Positions 42,480 to 55,380 of a stretch of DNA of 64,000 bases are shown in pieces. The DNA is from Hyalella azteca (lineage: Eukaryota > Arthropoda > Malacostraca > Amphipoda > Hyalellidae), in contig NW_025934948.1 in the NCBI RefSeq assembly GCF_000764305.2, positions 1 through 64,000 of the forward strand, read 5' to 3'. The notes below the pieces were generated by a model. The model worked only from the letters and a program-made list of their open reading frames with translations. It did no database searches and was not told the origin of the DNA. The position numbers and the translations under genes were made by a program. How positions within the stretch are numbered: the first letter of the stretch is position 1; every line of letters begins with the position of its first letter.

Positions 42480-44515
42480 TTTACTTGTTGATGCCTAACT
42501 TCGTCAGCACCTCATACTTTGCTGATGTTGGCTGGCATTTCTTTTCTCGTTTTTTTTGCTTATCAAATAATATTTAATAGCATAGCAATGATCTTGCAAT
42601 TCTGACTTATACTAATTTTTATATGACGCTAAATGCAATCATATTCTGATTTTACACTCGAAAAAACTACGTTCCCTGTCACTTGCTCTAACGGAAAACA
42701 ATCACTCAAATTGTCAATATTGTCATCTGTCAGTTTATGATGAAAAATATCACCCTAGGGCTGAAGGCTTTAGAAGGCTTCAAGACTTGACAATTTTCAA
42801 TTATTAAACCTCTATGATGATCTATTTATTAATACTTACAGGATCGATCGGCAGCAAGCATTATTTTTTGGGCTGTATCTATAGCTGTTTAATGTCGGTG
42901 AATCGTTTTGTTGGTAAAATTTCACGGAGATTTCAAAGAAGACATTTGATTTGCTGAAGAAAGAACGAGACCTATTTCAGTGATGTTCAAAATATTTTCA
43001 TTTGAAAAAACAATAAAATAATCGCATGAATTTGCTTTCATTTTCAGCAATTTTTCATAAAATTGAATCAGATTGAATAGCAGAAAAAAAGGGAAAACGG
43101 ATTTAATGCATTAGAAAACGGATAATCATCAGAAAAAACATAACGCACAATGATTGAATTAACACAAGGTCCAAGTTTAAAAAAAATGTTCACTTAAAAA
43201 CGCGCCTCATACGATTCCTTTGACTGCCCACTCGAAGGAGAATTTACTCCTTAAATGGAAAGACCAAGAAAATCACTTCAGATACACTGGGTTTTGCTTC
43301 AAGTTGACAATTTTAAAACATATTATTTAAATTAGCATTACTTTTACTTATTGTTAGGGTTATTTAATACAATTATTATCTTCAGTTGCAGCAGCGGCAA
43401 CGATAATATTCATGGCGAGTATCATCAGATCACCTTCAGTAACGCCGCAGTCTTTGCTTGCGCTGTAAGTCTCAATCTCATTTCCGGCTGCAGCAGAAGC
43501 TGGGCCTGTTTGTCGCAATAAAATAGTGGACACCTTGACATTAGTCTCCATAGCAGTAAATAGACAACACCGCCACACAATTTTGGCTTCCAGCAAACAG
43601 CCGCCATCCCAGGCTGCAGAGGCGATAAAGCTGCACCCTGGAAATTCATGCTTATATTTGTATCAGTGCAACGGCCAATATTTTTTAATATGGTGTAAAA
43701 GGGCTCGCTGCTCAAATATCGTCCTTTAAATTTTAATGTCCCATACGTTTATCTTGCAATAGTCCTCTATGGATTTTCGTGGCAAGTTAAATAATATCTG
43801 CGTTCAATGAGAATTCTAACTTCGTACTTAATATTACATATTTTCGAGTCCCGAGGAAGATGTGCGAGTTTTGCATGTTTTAAGTTGAAAATTTGCCACA
43901 ACGCCTCACTAATTCCGAATAATGACTACGTAATCAATGACTACAATTGAAATGAACTGGAGAATTTCAGGGCTTCCCAATGGAAAGCATTAAAATTCTT
44001 CAATGAAAAGCCTTGAAAGCCATGAAAGTTTCCAGGTGTGATATTTTTTAAAAATATTTTTGTTAATGACAGACCCGTACGTCATTCAAGCACAATCGAG
44101 GTTATTCATAAAGCAGAGAAAGTTGTATTTTAAGACTAACTAGAATGTTTGGAAACGATGACTTTGCGGTGTCGGCCGCTCCTGAGGTCACAATTAATAA
44201 TTAGTCGTGGATTGAAAGTTGAACTTTGGAGTCCACGAACGATGCCTGCAACCTACAGCGAGGAATTAGGTGGAAAAGAATTAGTAGTTTTATTTAAACT
44301 TAAGGCTGCATCCTTCTAATGCTGCATGTACCGCCACGCTGAATGTTTACTTATATTGTTATTCGATTGCGTGTGAAAGTGATCAAATATACGAGTACAA
44401 ATGAACTCCATCTAAATAGTTCATTTACAATCGCATCGATAATATAATCTGTAATCTGTCGCTGCAATAGACTTAGGCGATTCTTCATCCAAATTAAGTA
44501 TTAACGTACGGAACG
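42480..44515. other. no supported feature
   Basis: AT-rich. The patch at 43,380-43,650 is more GC-rich with overlapping minus frames (43,360-43,596 and 43,425-43,715), but I cannot identify a domain in either. Confidence 0.4.
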
Positions 44516-44519
44516 ACAA

Positions 44520-44560
44520 GGCGTTGGAAAAACGCCGACCAATTGAGCTACCCACCCTGC
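44520..44560 (-). repeat. tRNA-like 5' half (SINE head or tRNA relic)
   Basis: On the minus strand GTGGGTAGCTCAATTGGTC carries a perfect A box (TAGCTCAATTGG). It is followed at once by GGCGT-TTTTCCA-ACGCC, a 5-bp anticodon stem with a 7-nt loop. The 3' half of the D stem is missing and no B box or T arm follows, so it is not a working tRNA gene. Confidence 0.4.
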
Positions 44561-44569
44561 ACGGGGCAT

Positions 44570-45430
44570 CATGATTCAATATCATCACGAGCATTTAGAA
44601 TAACCACGTATATTTTTTAAATGTTGTGAGTTTTTCAATTGGCCGTAGACTGTCGTGAATATTTGCGAAAATTCTTCCAGCAATTTATATGAAGAAAGGG
44701 CTACAGGAAGGAAAAGCTCTTCCTGCGACTGTGTAGCTGACCTACTTACGGCAGAGACTTTTCGTGTTCAATTGTGTAATGTTGCAAGACCGTTCAGTTC
44801 TTTAATTTTACTTATCGTTCATTCGACAGCCATTGAGTGGCATGAACAATGTTGATATATTACTATACACTTGGGCATGCTTCTTCTTTCTTCATTGTTT
44901 GCATGTTTGCTGTTTACTCTATGGCAAGGTAACTGAATTAAATGAGCTAATTACCTTTCAATAATGAGTTCAAAAATTATTCACAGGTGAAGAAGTTTCC
45001 TCATTACAAGGACCCATCTGTACGCCGATGAGCATGAAATTTCCTGTATTGTATATATCTGCTGGGAAAAAAACGATGGTTTTCCAGTTCAACTGTCATT
45101 CGTTCTTTTGAACTCGCCCCAGCAGCCCTGCATGTGTATCACAAGAAACAAGCCTTCCCCACTGACGTTGTATTGGATCCTATCCTGAACTTTAGTTCTT
45201 CGTAAACTCACGAACTGCCTTTCAAGCAGGATCGTTGGTATTTCAGAAGGTCTTATTTTTATCCTTAATACAAGCGCCTGCCTTCATTCCTCTTCCCAGC
45301 GCTTCATTCTTCCTCTAAAAATACACGTTAATCTTCCCTTAATTGTAATTACTATTTATTTGTCCCGCGTGGCGGTTTTTATTTAAAAGTACTCCTCGGG
45401 TAACAGAAAATATTTACACTGTAGAGTATC
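44570..45430. other. no supported feature
   Basis: No coding motif or repeat recognised. Confidence 0.45.
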
Positions 45431-45435
45431 TTTGG

Positions 45436-45788
45436 ACAACGATGATAGGCGGTCATTGGCTGTCCACCGCTGTTTTTTGGACCAAGATGAGGGGCGGTCA
45501 TTGGCTGTCCACCGCCGTTTTTGGACTAAATGAGAGGCGGTCATTGGCTGTCCACCGCCGTTTTTGGACTACGATGAGAGGCGGTCATTGGCCGTCCACC
45601 GCCGTTTTTTGTACTACAATGAGAGGCGGTCATTGGCTGTCCACCGCCGTTTTTTGGACTATGATGAGAAGCGGTCATTGGCTGTCCACCGCCGTTTTTT
45701 GTACTACGATGAGAGGCGGTCATTGGCTGTCCACCGCCGTTTTTTGTACTATGATGAGAGGCGGTCATTGGCCGTCCACCGCCGTTTT
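45436..45788. repeat. 45-bp minisatellite, 8 units, each with a dyad
   Basis: The core GGCGGTCATTGGCTGTCCAC + CGCC recurs with GGTCATTGG at 45,451, 45,496, 45,539, 45,583, 45,628, 45,673, 45,718 and 45,763 (period 43-45 bp). GGCGGT and ACCGCC in each unit can pair across a 12-nt loop. Open frames of up to 179 codons cross it, because the later units are exactly 45 bp and stop-free. Recent amplification is likely from the near-identity of units. Confidence 0.92.
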
Positions 45789-45799
45789 AGTAAAGCTCG

Positions 45800-48700
45800 C
45801 CAGTTTCGGTGATACGGCGGTCGGTCGCTTACGATCGACGGCTATCAGACGTCCTCACCCTCGCCGAAACCGTAGAAAAGATAAACAGACGCCAAGTTCC
45901 TTCGTCGCGAACTCGTTGGAACTTCGTCTTGAACGCTTGTATCGCCTGCGCCACAACCTGGATTTTTATCGGAGTAGATAATGATGGAGAAACTTAGAGG
46001 TAAATTTCAATAGAGAAAGAGACGTTCAGAAAGGGAGGAAAGTTTAATGGGTGAGAAAACAAATGAAAATTTGAAAAAGTAAATGTAAGAAATTTATGTT
46101 AGGTTTCATATGAATTTTCAATACCTAATGCTAGTAGTCAAATTAGAAATTGCTTATGTATTTTCGTATTGAAAGATAAATAACTATTCAGCGGCACGAC
46201 CACTCAATCAAATTGTTGTTTGGATAATTTTTGAGCCTTGCAATTAAGTACTTGAAGATAATTTAAACTAGCTTCAACACGTCTAGTTTCGAGTTCTGCT
46301 TAAGCTCTCCAGTGTTAGCAGAACACAGTAACAGATCTGAGGCTGGCGTGCGGTGGTGTTATAGGCTGTAACTGCTCATAGTGTAACTGATGCAACTGCT
46401 CAAACTTAGTCCAGAGCATAATTTGATTAATATTTGTAAGCTACAAGCCGGTCGGACAAAATTCTGTTATACACTTCATCTGTTATATACAAATTGCCGT
46501 TTCCAATTATATTAATTTTTAAATTTCGCCTCAGCTTCAAATGCTTGATATCTTTTGAAGACGCATTGCTGGATGCATACAATGTGATCTCCGCTTTCGA
46601 ATTTGATTTTAGGTTCAGATTAGTGAGTAAGTTCACATTGTCCAGCAAGTCAACCGAATGCTAAGGATAATCTAAGTTAGATTATAGGTGAAATATTTTT
46701 CATTTTACAGGCAAAATAGCGAGTGATTTTGGATGTGTTATGCAAAAGTTGTTAATAAATACCGGAAGAAACGCTGGACAACTGAGGCTGGGAAACGCTT
46801 TGTGGCAAGTGTGAGTGAGATAGAATTGGAGCAAGAGTTTAGTGCCCTAGCACCTCACTTTATGGGCCCCTAAACCGCTCGCCAACTTTACTGCTGGGAC
46901 CAATAACATTTGCGATTGCAAGATTTATGGAAGTTTGCTAGATTAAATTCATATTTTGAGGGCGACGGACATGATATTTTTACCATCAGACATCCGCCAC
47001 TGTTTTCATGGACGCTCGGAAAGATTTTTCGGTTTTCGTTCATTATTGGAACCACAGGATGTTTTATTAGAGGTCAGGCATGGAGATAACATCACAAGTG
47101 GTGTCGTTTTATAGTCGCGAGCTCAAAGAATGATTCACCAACGCTTTTCTTTTTCACTTGCGTTCTAGAAGAGAAGATAAACAAAGAGTGGTTGTCTTTT
47201 TTTATTTCTGTTCTCGAAGCTGAAGAGTTTTCGAATTGTGGGTGTACACAATTCTCAATTAGCCACATTTCTCCTTGTTGCTTTGTGCGCCTTTTTAGCG
47301 AAAAATGATTTTTCAACTATTTTTTTGGCAAGTATAAACATTGATTGAGTGTCCAAAACGCCAATGAAATTCAACTGAAAATCATATATGTGCTAGCAAT
47401 GGTCAGTTTTAACAACAAAAGTTAACTGGAAAAATAAAGACCTCAAAAATTAATTCGCCAGAGATTTTTGCCCGCCGTTCGGCGATATATTCGGCAGTAA
47501 CGTCCAAAACAGCGTCCACCTAAACTACAAATTCCATAAATAGCCTCCCTGAAATATTGCAATTACCTCCATGAATTTGAGAGACCAGTTACCGTTAGGC
47601 TGGAGCTCAAGAGCAGCACGTACGTTGATGCCAATGAAAATGAACTACAGTTGAAAATTTACTGAACAATGTGTTCCAATTTTTCTAATTACGCATTAAA
47701 GTGCAAAGTGATCCGTATCTCTTCGAGGCGTAGGATTCTGTTGCTCTTACTTAGCGGTCAACAGGGAAAATGTTAAAAATGTAAACTATTGACTACTGTT
47801 ATCTAACTGAAGAGTGAGTAACGTTAAATAAGGATTAAATAGTAGTCAACGTCATATATAGGTATGATTACCTTATCTATAATTAACTAGAATTCGTTTC
47901 GTATAAAAACACATTTAAAGAATATTATGATAAAAACAACGTGTGCGCAGTAAACGCATAGACTAAACAATTGATATCCACAATAAAAATATAAAAAATA
48001 ATCTTAAAAATGTGACGCTAAACTTAAAAATTCACGGAAGATCTTTAACTTGGTAAATCGTTTCCAAATTTCAAAGACTAGCAAGCAGGATGCAGCCCTG
48101 ATTCAAGCGGCACCCTGTGAATTGTGCGCCCGTTATTTCAGTCGCAGTTCAGATTCTTTTCACAGTCAACTGCGATCGCTGGAGCCTGACAGCCACTTTT
48201 GGCTTCGTTTTGGCTGAACGCGTCCTTTATTTTCTTCAAAGTCCGTCCTTTGTTCGACCGATGCCTTTGTTCCATCGAGTGTTGTATTTTTTCGAAACAA
48301 GCCTTGGCGAACGTGCGTCTTTTAAACGACATTATGCTGCTATATTTTCATTAAAAGCAAGTGGAAAACTAATTCATAAGAAGGGATATTTATTATTATT
48401 ATTTTGCACATTGCTCCTAAACATGTTTGCCCAATTATTGAATGTCTAAAATTGAAAATTCCTAGTGCCTCCATAGCGCGCTATGTAATATCTATGATCG
48501 GCTCCTTAATCAATACACGTACCATTAGCTGTTGGGTTGACCAAGTATAGTGTGATAGCAGGATTGAACATTTAATAAACGAATCCTGCAGTTTCAATAA
48601 TTATTTATGACAAGCAGTGCTTGGGTTAACCTACTATTATTTTAGTATTATAGACTCGTATAAATAATTTTTTCGTTACATGGTGGTAGTAAGATGGCCT

Positions 48701-49600
48701 GATTAGAAATTCATAGCACATTTTAATATATGGATCCACAATAGCTGAAGAAATTTGTTAAAAGGATTTTTTGGAACTTTTATTCGAAGACGCGGTGCCG
48801 TGGAAAAATGAACCATATGAAACGACTCATCCATGACACACTGTTTCTGGAAAGCAACGACAAACAATTACAAAAAATGTGGGAAAAAATTTGATATTTA
48901 GAAGCATAGGAATTAAAATCATAAATAATTAAAACTTATAAACAAATCAAACGAACCGAATATAACTGTTCAGCCCAAGCTACAGAGGCTTCGGTATCTT
49001 GGTCTAATAACCAATGTTGGGTTTGGTGTAGTGAACTATGTTGAGTAGACAACTTTTCCTTTGCCAAATTCCAGTGAACATTTGAAATCGGACGTGCTGA
49101 TTTGTACGAACAGCGGCTGCAATATTATCGTTAAAAACTCCCACTTAATCTTATATACATTTTAATTTAGCTCAAGTTGTGTAGAATTATCATATTAAAA
49201 AATTTGAGAATGCCTCCATGCTGTGACTGCAGAGAATCGCTCTTTAATTGTGGATGACTGATCCCAACATCTGGGTTCCCTAAGGCGCTTCCGATGCTCC
49301 ACGACGGCCCAGGCTGAGGAAAGTAGCGTTGGCTTGTTAAAAGAAAAAGAGGATTATAAATGTAAGTGCGTGAAAAATGTAGCTAATTTAATATATAACG
49401 GTAATTTTCAAATGTATTAGGTCACACATGAATCTAGCGATCTAAATATATAATTAGGAACATTATGAGTATGTAAAGGTTCTGAAAGCTGGTGTAACGA
49501 GTGACATCGTTTTTCATCTTCACCTGTGGGAAAAAAAATTTCGATTGTTCAAGGAGAATTGATCAAATTAAATTACTATGCTGAAACAATTTGACATCAG
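45800..49600. other. no supported gene in about 3.8 kb
   Basis: Mostly AT-rich. A moderately GC-rich stretch at 48,110-48,330 has overlapping frames on both strands without a recognised domain. No element ends identified. Confidence 0.4.
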
Positions 49601-49640
49601 GTAAAGTATTAAGATCACTTTATTGCTTAAATCGCAAGTT

Positions 49641-50609
49641 TATCGAGAATTTGAAAGCAAAGAAAACGGCTAAAAATTCACCATGTCTTATTAGAGCAAA
49701 TGGTTCGGAGTCCAGCTCTATCGACAGCTTAAAAACCCAATATCACAAGTACAAACAATTAGCAAACTAAAATTCACATTGAATATATCAAAATACAAAT
49801 CGTCAAATGAAAACAAATGAAAATGAGGTATACATAGGCAGGTTACCATATCTATTTACAATTTCTAGGGGATAGGAACTATATTGGCAGCATTTAAACA
49901 AGGCTTCTGTTGAAAAATATACTGAGACTCTAAAACTCGCAGGTCAGAAAAGATGATTGTGGAGGCTAAAATTCTAAAATCATTATTGGATACCGGGACG
50001 CTGCATTGCTCGGCATGGACGCGTTCTGCTCAATGAGAGGGATGCATCATAAGCAGGTTTCCTGTTCTATAACTCCATCCTTTGTGCTCCGTCAACCTAG
50101 TATATAAATTGCGTGATGCCGTGCCGACATACGCAGATGCGCACTGCGTGCAACATATTGATAAACTAGGGACGATCGCATAGGCACAGGGAGTGTATCT
50201 CTATTCCTGAAAAAATAGCTGATTTCCAAAAATCATCAATACAAAGAAGAATGCAGTGATCCCGGTGTCCGATAGTGATTTCAGAGTTTTAGCCTCCACA
50301 ATCGTCGTTTCCGACCTGCGAATTCTTAAGTCTCTGTAAATTTACAGAAGTCTAGTTTAAATGCCGCCTAGAGTTCCTTTCCATTATAAATTTTAATTTA
50401 TATGTTTGTGTGCTCGTGGTATCTTCATTTGCATTTGTTTTCATTTGCAAATTTATGTTTTCATATTTTCAATGTAAATTTTAGTTTGCTAATTGTTTGT
50501 ACTTGCATGTGTTCTATGTTTTTGAACCAACGATAGACATGGACTCAGAATTTCTTTTTTCATAAGAAACGGTGAAGATTTTGGTCGTTTTCTTTAAAAT
50601 TCTCGACAT
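49641..50609. repeat. large foldback: arms about 365 bp, spacer 240 bp
   Basis: The left arm 49,641-50,009 matches the reverse complement of 50,250-50,609. Shared words: ACAAACAATTAGCAAACTAA, AATGAAAACAAATG, GGCAGCATTTAAAC / GGCGGCATTTAAAC, TCGCAGGTC, GATTGTGGAGGCTAAAA / CGATTGTGGAGGCTAAAA, and CACCGGGAT / TACCGGGAC at the inner edge. Identity about 75-80%. The spacer contains TATATAAATT (50,101). No terminal repeats of a known DNA transposon or target duplication were found at the outer edges. Confidence 0.85.
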
Positions 50610-50619
50610 TAGGGACAAT

Positions 50620-51520
50620 TTAACATGTATATATGTATGGAAACTGTTTTATTTCAGTCTGATATATCATCATCAAGTTCATAATTTTAACCTGTTGCTT
50701 ATTCCGTTACTTAAAAACAAGCATTTCAATTTTGGAAACAGTTGTTTTTTTCAATAACCAATATTTCTTTTCGCGAAAGTTTTGAAGGACATGGGAATGG
50801 CGTGCATATGATGGGGAATTAACTCTCTACCGCCTGACATGAGTAACCGGACCAATACAGTCACATGACTACTTCCCCAAAAGGATACGTTCTAGTGAAC
50901 GCAAAATGACTTGCACTGATGGTTGCCGCCACGTACGACAGCTATAAGATATTCTCTGCTGCGTAATAACGTCTTCAAGCTGCTACAACAATAGCTTGTT
51001 GAAAGTTGAAAGTTAAATTCGCGGTGAGTGACATACGGCGGTAGAGGGCTAACACCGACGTATGTAACATGGCCTTCATTACAAGCCGGAGGACGCGGAG
51101 GGCCGTTATTTAGATTAGCTGGGTTAAACGCTACGTACTCACAAGACATCCTGAGCAACGCTGATTTACGCGTTAATCCTAGTCACATTAACTATAGCCT
51201 TGCCGCACTGGTTTAACCTGCTACGTCAGGTTAACGGCCAACCGGCTAAGCCTGCTATGTCATATACAAACTAACACGCCACCCTCGGTTAAGTGGCTGG
51301 TATCACTGAAATATTTAAGCTGCATGGTCGAACAAATTAACTCTACCTAAACCTAGCGACATTGTGGCAAAGCTACCTACAGTTATATTTTACTAGGGAT
51401 CCCGCTGCTGAATTGTTGAGTATTTTGTCGCTGTTAGTGTTCCATGCTTCAGTTCATGAGTTCAAGATATGGTTATTTTTTGTAGTTATTGTAGTGGTTG
51501 GTTATTTTTTTTAGTTGTCT
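50620..51520. other. no supported gene; small palindromes
   Basis: TTAACCTG-CTACGT-CAGGTTAA at about 51,212-51,233 is a perfect 8-bp-arm inverted repeat. CTCTCTACCGCC (50,823) and GGCGGTAGAGGG (51,037) are an inverted pair about 215 bp apart. No coding motif. Confidence 0.4.
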
Positions 51521-51531
51521 TGCAATTGATT

Positions 51532-51784
51532 TTATCGGTAAAGTTCATATTAGCTGTTTCAGCGTTTATAAGGCCGTAGGCCTGTCGCCGATTCTTGACA
51601 TCGCAGAATATTCACAGCTTGTTGCGGTCTCGAACGCGCAACTCATTGCTCCAATTCTGCTGTGCTTAACCGCCCGGCGTCCACGCCGATTCTGACCAGA
51701 AACTGTCGCGTAGAGCTGGGATCGAACCCGCACCTCTCTGCTCCAATCTTGGCACTCTGGACTTTAACCACTGGGCCACCCTGC
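51532..51784 (-). repeat. tRNA-derived SINE, copy B, with 9-bp target duplication
   Basis: On the minus strand it carries TGGCCCAGTGG (A box) and GGTTCGATCCC (B box), then the same body as copy A (TTTCTGGTCAGAATCGGCG, GGGCGGTTAAGCACAGCAGA, AAGAATCGGCGACAGGCCTA). CAATTGATT flanks it at 51,523-51,531 and 51,785-51,793, a target-site duplication from LINE-type insertion. The 3' tail is AT-rich. Identity to copy A is about 85%. Confidence 0.9.
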
Positions 51785-51799
51785 CAATTGATTAATTAG

Positions 51800-54265
51800 T
51801 ACCAATCGAATTGATTCATCGGCAATATTAGGGTGACGGGAATGAACAGGTGCCGCTGATAAGCACACTATTCTGGTTTCCGAAATACGTTTTAATCTGG
51901 TCTGTGTTCAAAAAATAAGCTCTGGAATTTAAGTCTTTAACATATAAGTCTGCTTGGAGTCTTATTTTCTCCACGATGGAGCAGCCGCTTGTCAGAATAC
52001 CACTTGATCTATCGTAAGTACATTGCACTTTAATGATGGCAAAACAGGTTAGAAACTGTCGATTATAAATTACAACCGCTTGCACTTGTTCAGCGCAACA
52101 ATCGGACACGCTAAGAAAACCGAGATTGAGATGCATTGAGTCAACTAAAAGTGCCTAAGATATTGATATAATACAGTAAAATCGTGAAGAGGAAAACCAC
52201 AAATGAAACTAATTATTTTGTGAAAGGGCTGGACGTGTAACCCTAAATACACAAGAAAGTTAAAATGTAGTTTCGTTGCCAATCCCTCGGCGAAAGGCAG
52301 TAACCAGGCATTGTTCCTTCATTACCTTAATCTCTTAGTAATGAGATGTAAAGATCGATGCGCAATTATGATTAGAACTACACTCTGAAATAAACATTCG
52401 ACACGACGATAATTGATACTGGATCAATTCAGAAATTTCATTTGCCGAAGGGATTGGAGAGATTTTTAGCCTTGATTGACCCAAATACAAATAATTTTTT
52501 TAATGAAACTTATTCAGATTATGAATCAAGCGTTATACCTTGCAATTTTTTTATTGTTGAATTGCTGATGATCGAAATTGTTCTGGAAATGTTTATCTTT
52601 GAGCACTCTTCACTTCTCACAAAACGTCTAACAACATGACGATATTTCTTATCTTCTTTCAACGAAGACAAGAAAAATATGAATGCATCACATATCAAAC
52701 TTCTTTTCCGAAAACCATACTATTGATAGAACAAATTTTGACTTCGCTCAACTAAGCTTCAGAAGATAACATGCTTTTCTGTGTCGATCAGATCGCCCAG
52801 ACGAAGACCAAACACCAACAGGGATAAAGACTGACTCGCCTGAGCCTGCAGACACTGCGCTGAGCTCTTGTCTAGTAAACAATGCAGTAAAATCTCAGTT
52901 ACCTCCCTTAGGAACACAACAAAAACACGACATGCTTTCGGGATGGCAAACCCACAAAGGAATCGCAAAATCTTGTTTCTGAGAGCGAGGATGTTTGGAA
53001 CCTTTTATACTAGCGTTTTTAGAGGGCATTTCTTTAGCTTGCTCTCAGATCCTTTTTACAGCGAAACTTTCTCGAGTGTTTTCTTCCCTTGTATTCTGCA
53101 TTATTTTCACCAAAGGTATTCTCACGTCCTTTCTTCTAATTGCTCACGACTATTCTTGCTCCTGTCGTTCGTTAGATCTTTCCTTTCCAGTATCCCAGGA
53201 TCTATTGTCCTTTTTTTGATTTTCTAAAATTCTCTCTCGACGAATCGTTAACATTTTCGCCATGACCTGTCGGTGGCATTGGAAAAATATATTTCAGACC
53301 TTCTCTCTTGACGTGCATTAAGTAACTTTTTGCGACCTGATTATTGATTAATTTCAAGAATTTTTGAATTATGTTATGAAGCGTCTAAAATTATGTCTAC
53401 AGATTGCAGCAATTACCCTTAACACTATTTTTACTGGAAGAGTCGAATCAAAGATAATCTCCTTAAGCTTGAATTTGATCTGCAATCAAGCGATGCAATG
53501 ACTGGGTATTCTAGTAAATTGAAAAGTCTTAAGTAGATCAACGGCACTAAGCTCATTAAGCATTTTATTTGCATGAACCCTCGGCTTCGTGCTAATGAAA
53601 GTGGCACTTCAAAGAGTCAAGCTGGATCATAGAAATTGGAACTCTCTATCGCATACCAAAGTTAATGTGCATTTCAAAGTGATATCTGTCTTTGAAATCC
53701 ACAATAATACATAGCGATGGTCAGCTCGGTCTGGTATGTACCGTGGACAATATTAAGGGCACCTGCCATGCATAAAATCAATTGTCACTTGTGTGAAAAT
53801 CAAGACTGCTTGGTTACATGATTTTTTTTTTTTGAAAGATGGCTGAATGTTCATTGTGCATATAACATCAATAAATAAAAACTCTACAGATAATGTGATT
53901 CAACGAAGAAATATTGCTTAGTCACAGGATAGCCACAATTGCATGCTTGCTTCATACAACGCTGGATGACGCCACTTGTAAGATAACTATGAGTTTACGA
54001 TGCTACAACAACAATTAAGTTAGTTAAGCGATGATTAGAAAACGTGGACAATTTTACGATTCGTAACTTTGGTGCAAACAGAAAATTGAAACAATATGAT
54101 GCTCACGACTGAGGTAAAGTCATAATTAAACTTATAAGGATTACCAAAAATAGCAGTGAAGACATAAGTCGCTCTTTATTTTAGTAGAATTTGTTGTTGT
54201 GATCTTTGCGAAACCAACAAAAAATGTTAAACCTACTAAAATAAGTTAAAAAGTAAACAAGTAGA
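51800..54265. other. no supported feature
   Basis: Frames at 51,828-52,136 (minus), 52,759-52,968 (minus) and 52,868-53,227 (plus) show no recognised domain. The last is hydrophobic but low in complexity. Nothing else is supported. Confidence 0.4.
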
Positions 54266-54269
54266 CGTA

Positions 54270-54588
54270 AGGCTGGTCCAACTTATCGGCTACAGACTAC
54301 GCCTCATCTGCCCTAAATCTTGTGTCGCGCAGCTCAACGTTAGTTTTGAACAGAAAAACCTTCTCAGCAAGACAAAACGTGACTGTCCGGCAGCCATGAG
54401 CATGAGCCATAGACCAATGGACTAGAGAAGGCGTAGACATGAGTATTGTTCTCCCACGACACACATAGTTGTAAATACATTTAATGTACTGCTACGAAAT
54501 GCGGGACGATTACACACGAATTATCCCAAAAACACAACTTTTGCGTGTCTTCGTATTCGCGTCTACGATGCGAGTGTTGGGCCAACCT
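54270..54588. mobile_element. 319-bp MITE with TA duplication (Tc1/mariner type)
   Basis: The left end is AGGCTGGTCCAAC; the right end, reverse complemented, is AGGTTGGCCCAAC, and weaker pairing continues inward (GTAGACGC-like words). TA dinucleotides flank both ends (54,268-54,269 and 54,589-54,590). No coding capacity. Short ends and a 2-bp target make this less certain than the other elements. Confidence 0.55.
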
Positions 54589-54924
54589 TATTTGACATTT
54601 ACTGTGTGTCTCAGACCAGTCTAGAGGGTCAATAAGTCACGCGAGGGCTCAGGTCTCAGGTGAGAAGTGTCATCGATGACCTAATATGATTATACCCAGT
54701 CACTGAATCTGGGTCTTGGCAACATGCATTATTCCATCGTGGAAATCAATGAATCATTCAGCATATTTCCATGCAGGATTGATGCAATTGATGTATGGGT
54801 TTAATAATTATCAGTTATCAGATTAAATCAATTCAGCAATGCGTAAAATTCTCAGAGAAACGTAAAAATTTTACATCAGTTATTACTAGAATTTTAACCT
54901 CTAGAATTGATATCTCTCCTTGTT

Positions 54925-55057
54925 CTATGTCACCGTGAAATCAGTAATAAAGGAAATTCAGAGATCAAAATATTTCATTTAAAAATAATAAGAAAACCGT
55001 TCTATCAGAGAAAAACAAGTTTGAACTAACATTTCCCACTGAGGTAGGACGAGCGAC
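54925..55057. repeat. dispersed direct repeat, copy 1
   Basis: TGAAATCAGTAATAAAGGAA, TTCTATCAGAGAAAAACAAG and CTGAGGTAGGACGAGCGACG match 57,124-57,246 in order, at about 80% identity. No element ends recognised. Confidence 0.7.
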
Positions 55058-55230
55058 GCATGTAACCTCGCGATGCAAAATGATCCGCGCAAGTATTTTT
55101 GTCGGACAGCGACCCGGGTCCACCATGAGACTCTCGTACGGTGCTTGCATGGAATTCGTTTCAGAGCTGACAATGAAGGCGTGGGGCGGCAATAAGAGAA
55201 GACTGTCTGTCAAAGGTTGTCTGCCTCTAA

Positions 55231-55380
55231 TTGATTCCTCTTAATTGCATGGAGCTGCGAGCTGCCGCCCCAGCTGCCACCGCTGGTGCGCATAATCGCC
55301 TTAGTGCAGCGGCCCCAGGTGGTCTCAGCGGCACAGCTCAGAGGCCCGAGTCTCGAAACTATTCTAATTGTCGTGAGAAC
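55231..55380. other. GC-rich island, coding potential unclear
   Basis: GAGCTGCGAGCTGCCGCCCC and CAGCTGCCACCGCTGGTGCG lie in otherwise AT-rich DNA with open frames on both strands (55,231-55,419 plus; 55,210-55,443 minus). It also has AATTAAG and CAATTAG homeodomain-type words at its left edge. It may be an exon or a regulatory element; I cannot decide. Confidence 0.3.

Noticed and set aside
43360..43715. Overlapping minus-strand frames as transposase
   Set aside because: Some pieces look protein-like, but no DDE, zinc-finger or other diagnostic motif could be read.
44520..44560. Functional tRNA gene
   Set aside because: The D-stem 3' half, T arm and B box are missing.
45442..45981. 179-codon plus-strand frame
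   Set aside because: It is created by the 45-bp minisatellite, with the other frames also open over much of it, and ends in unique sequence with no recognised domain.
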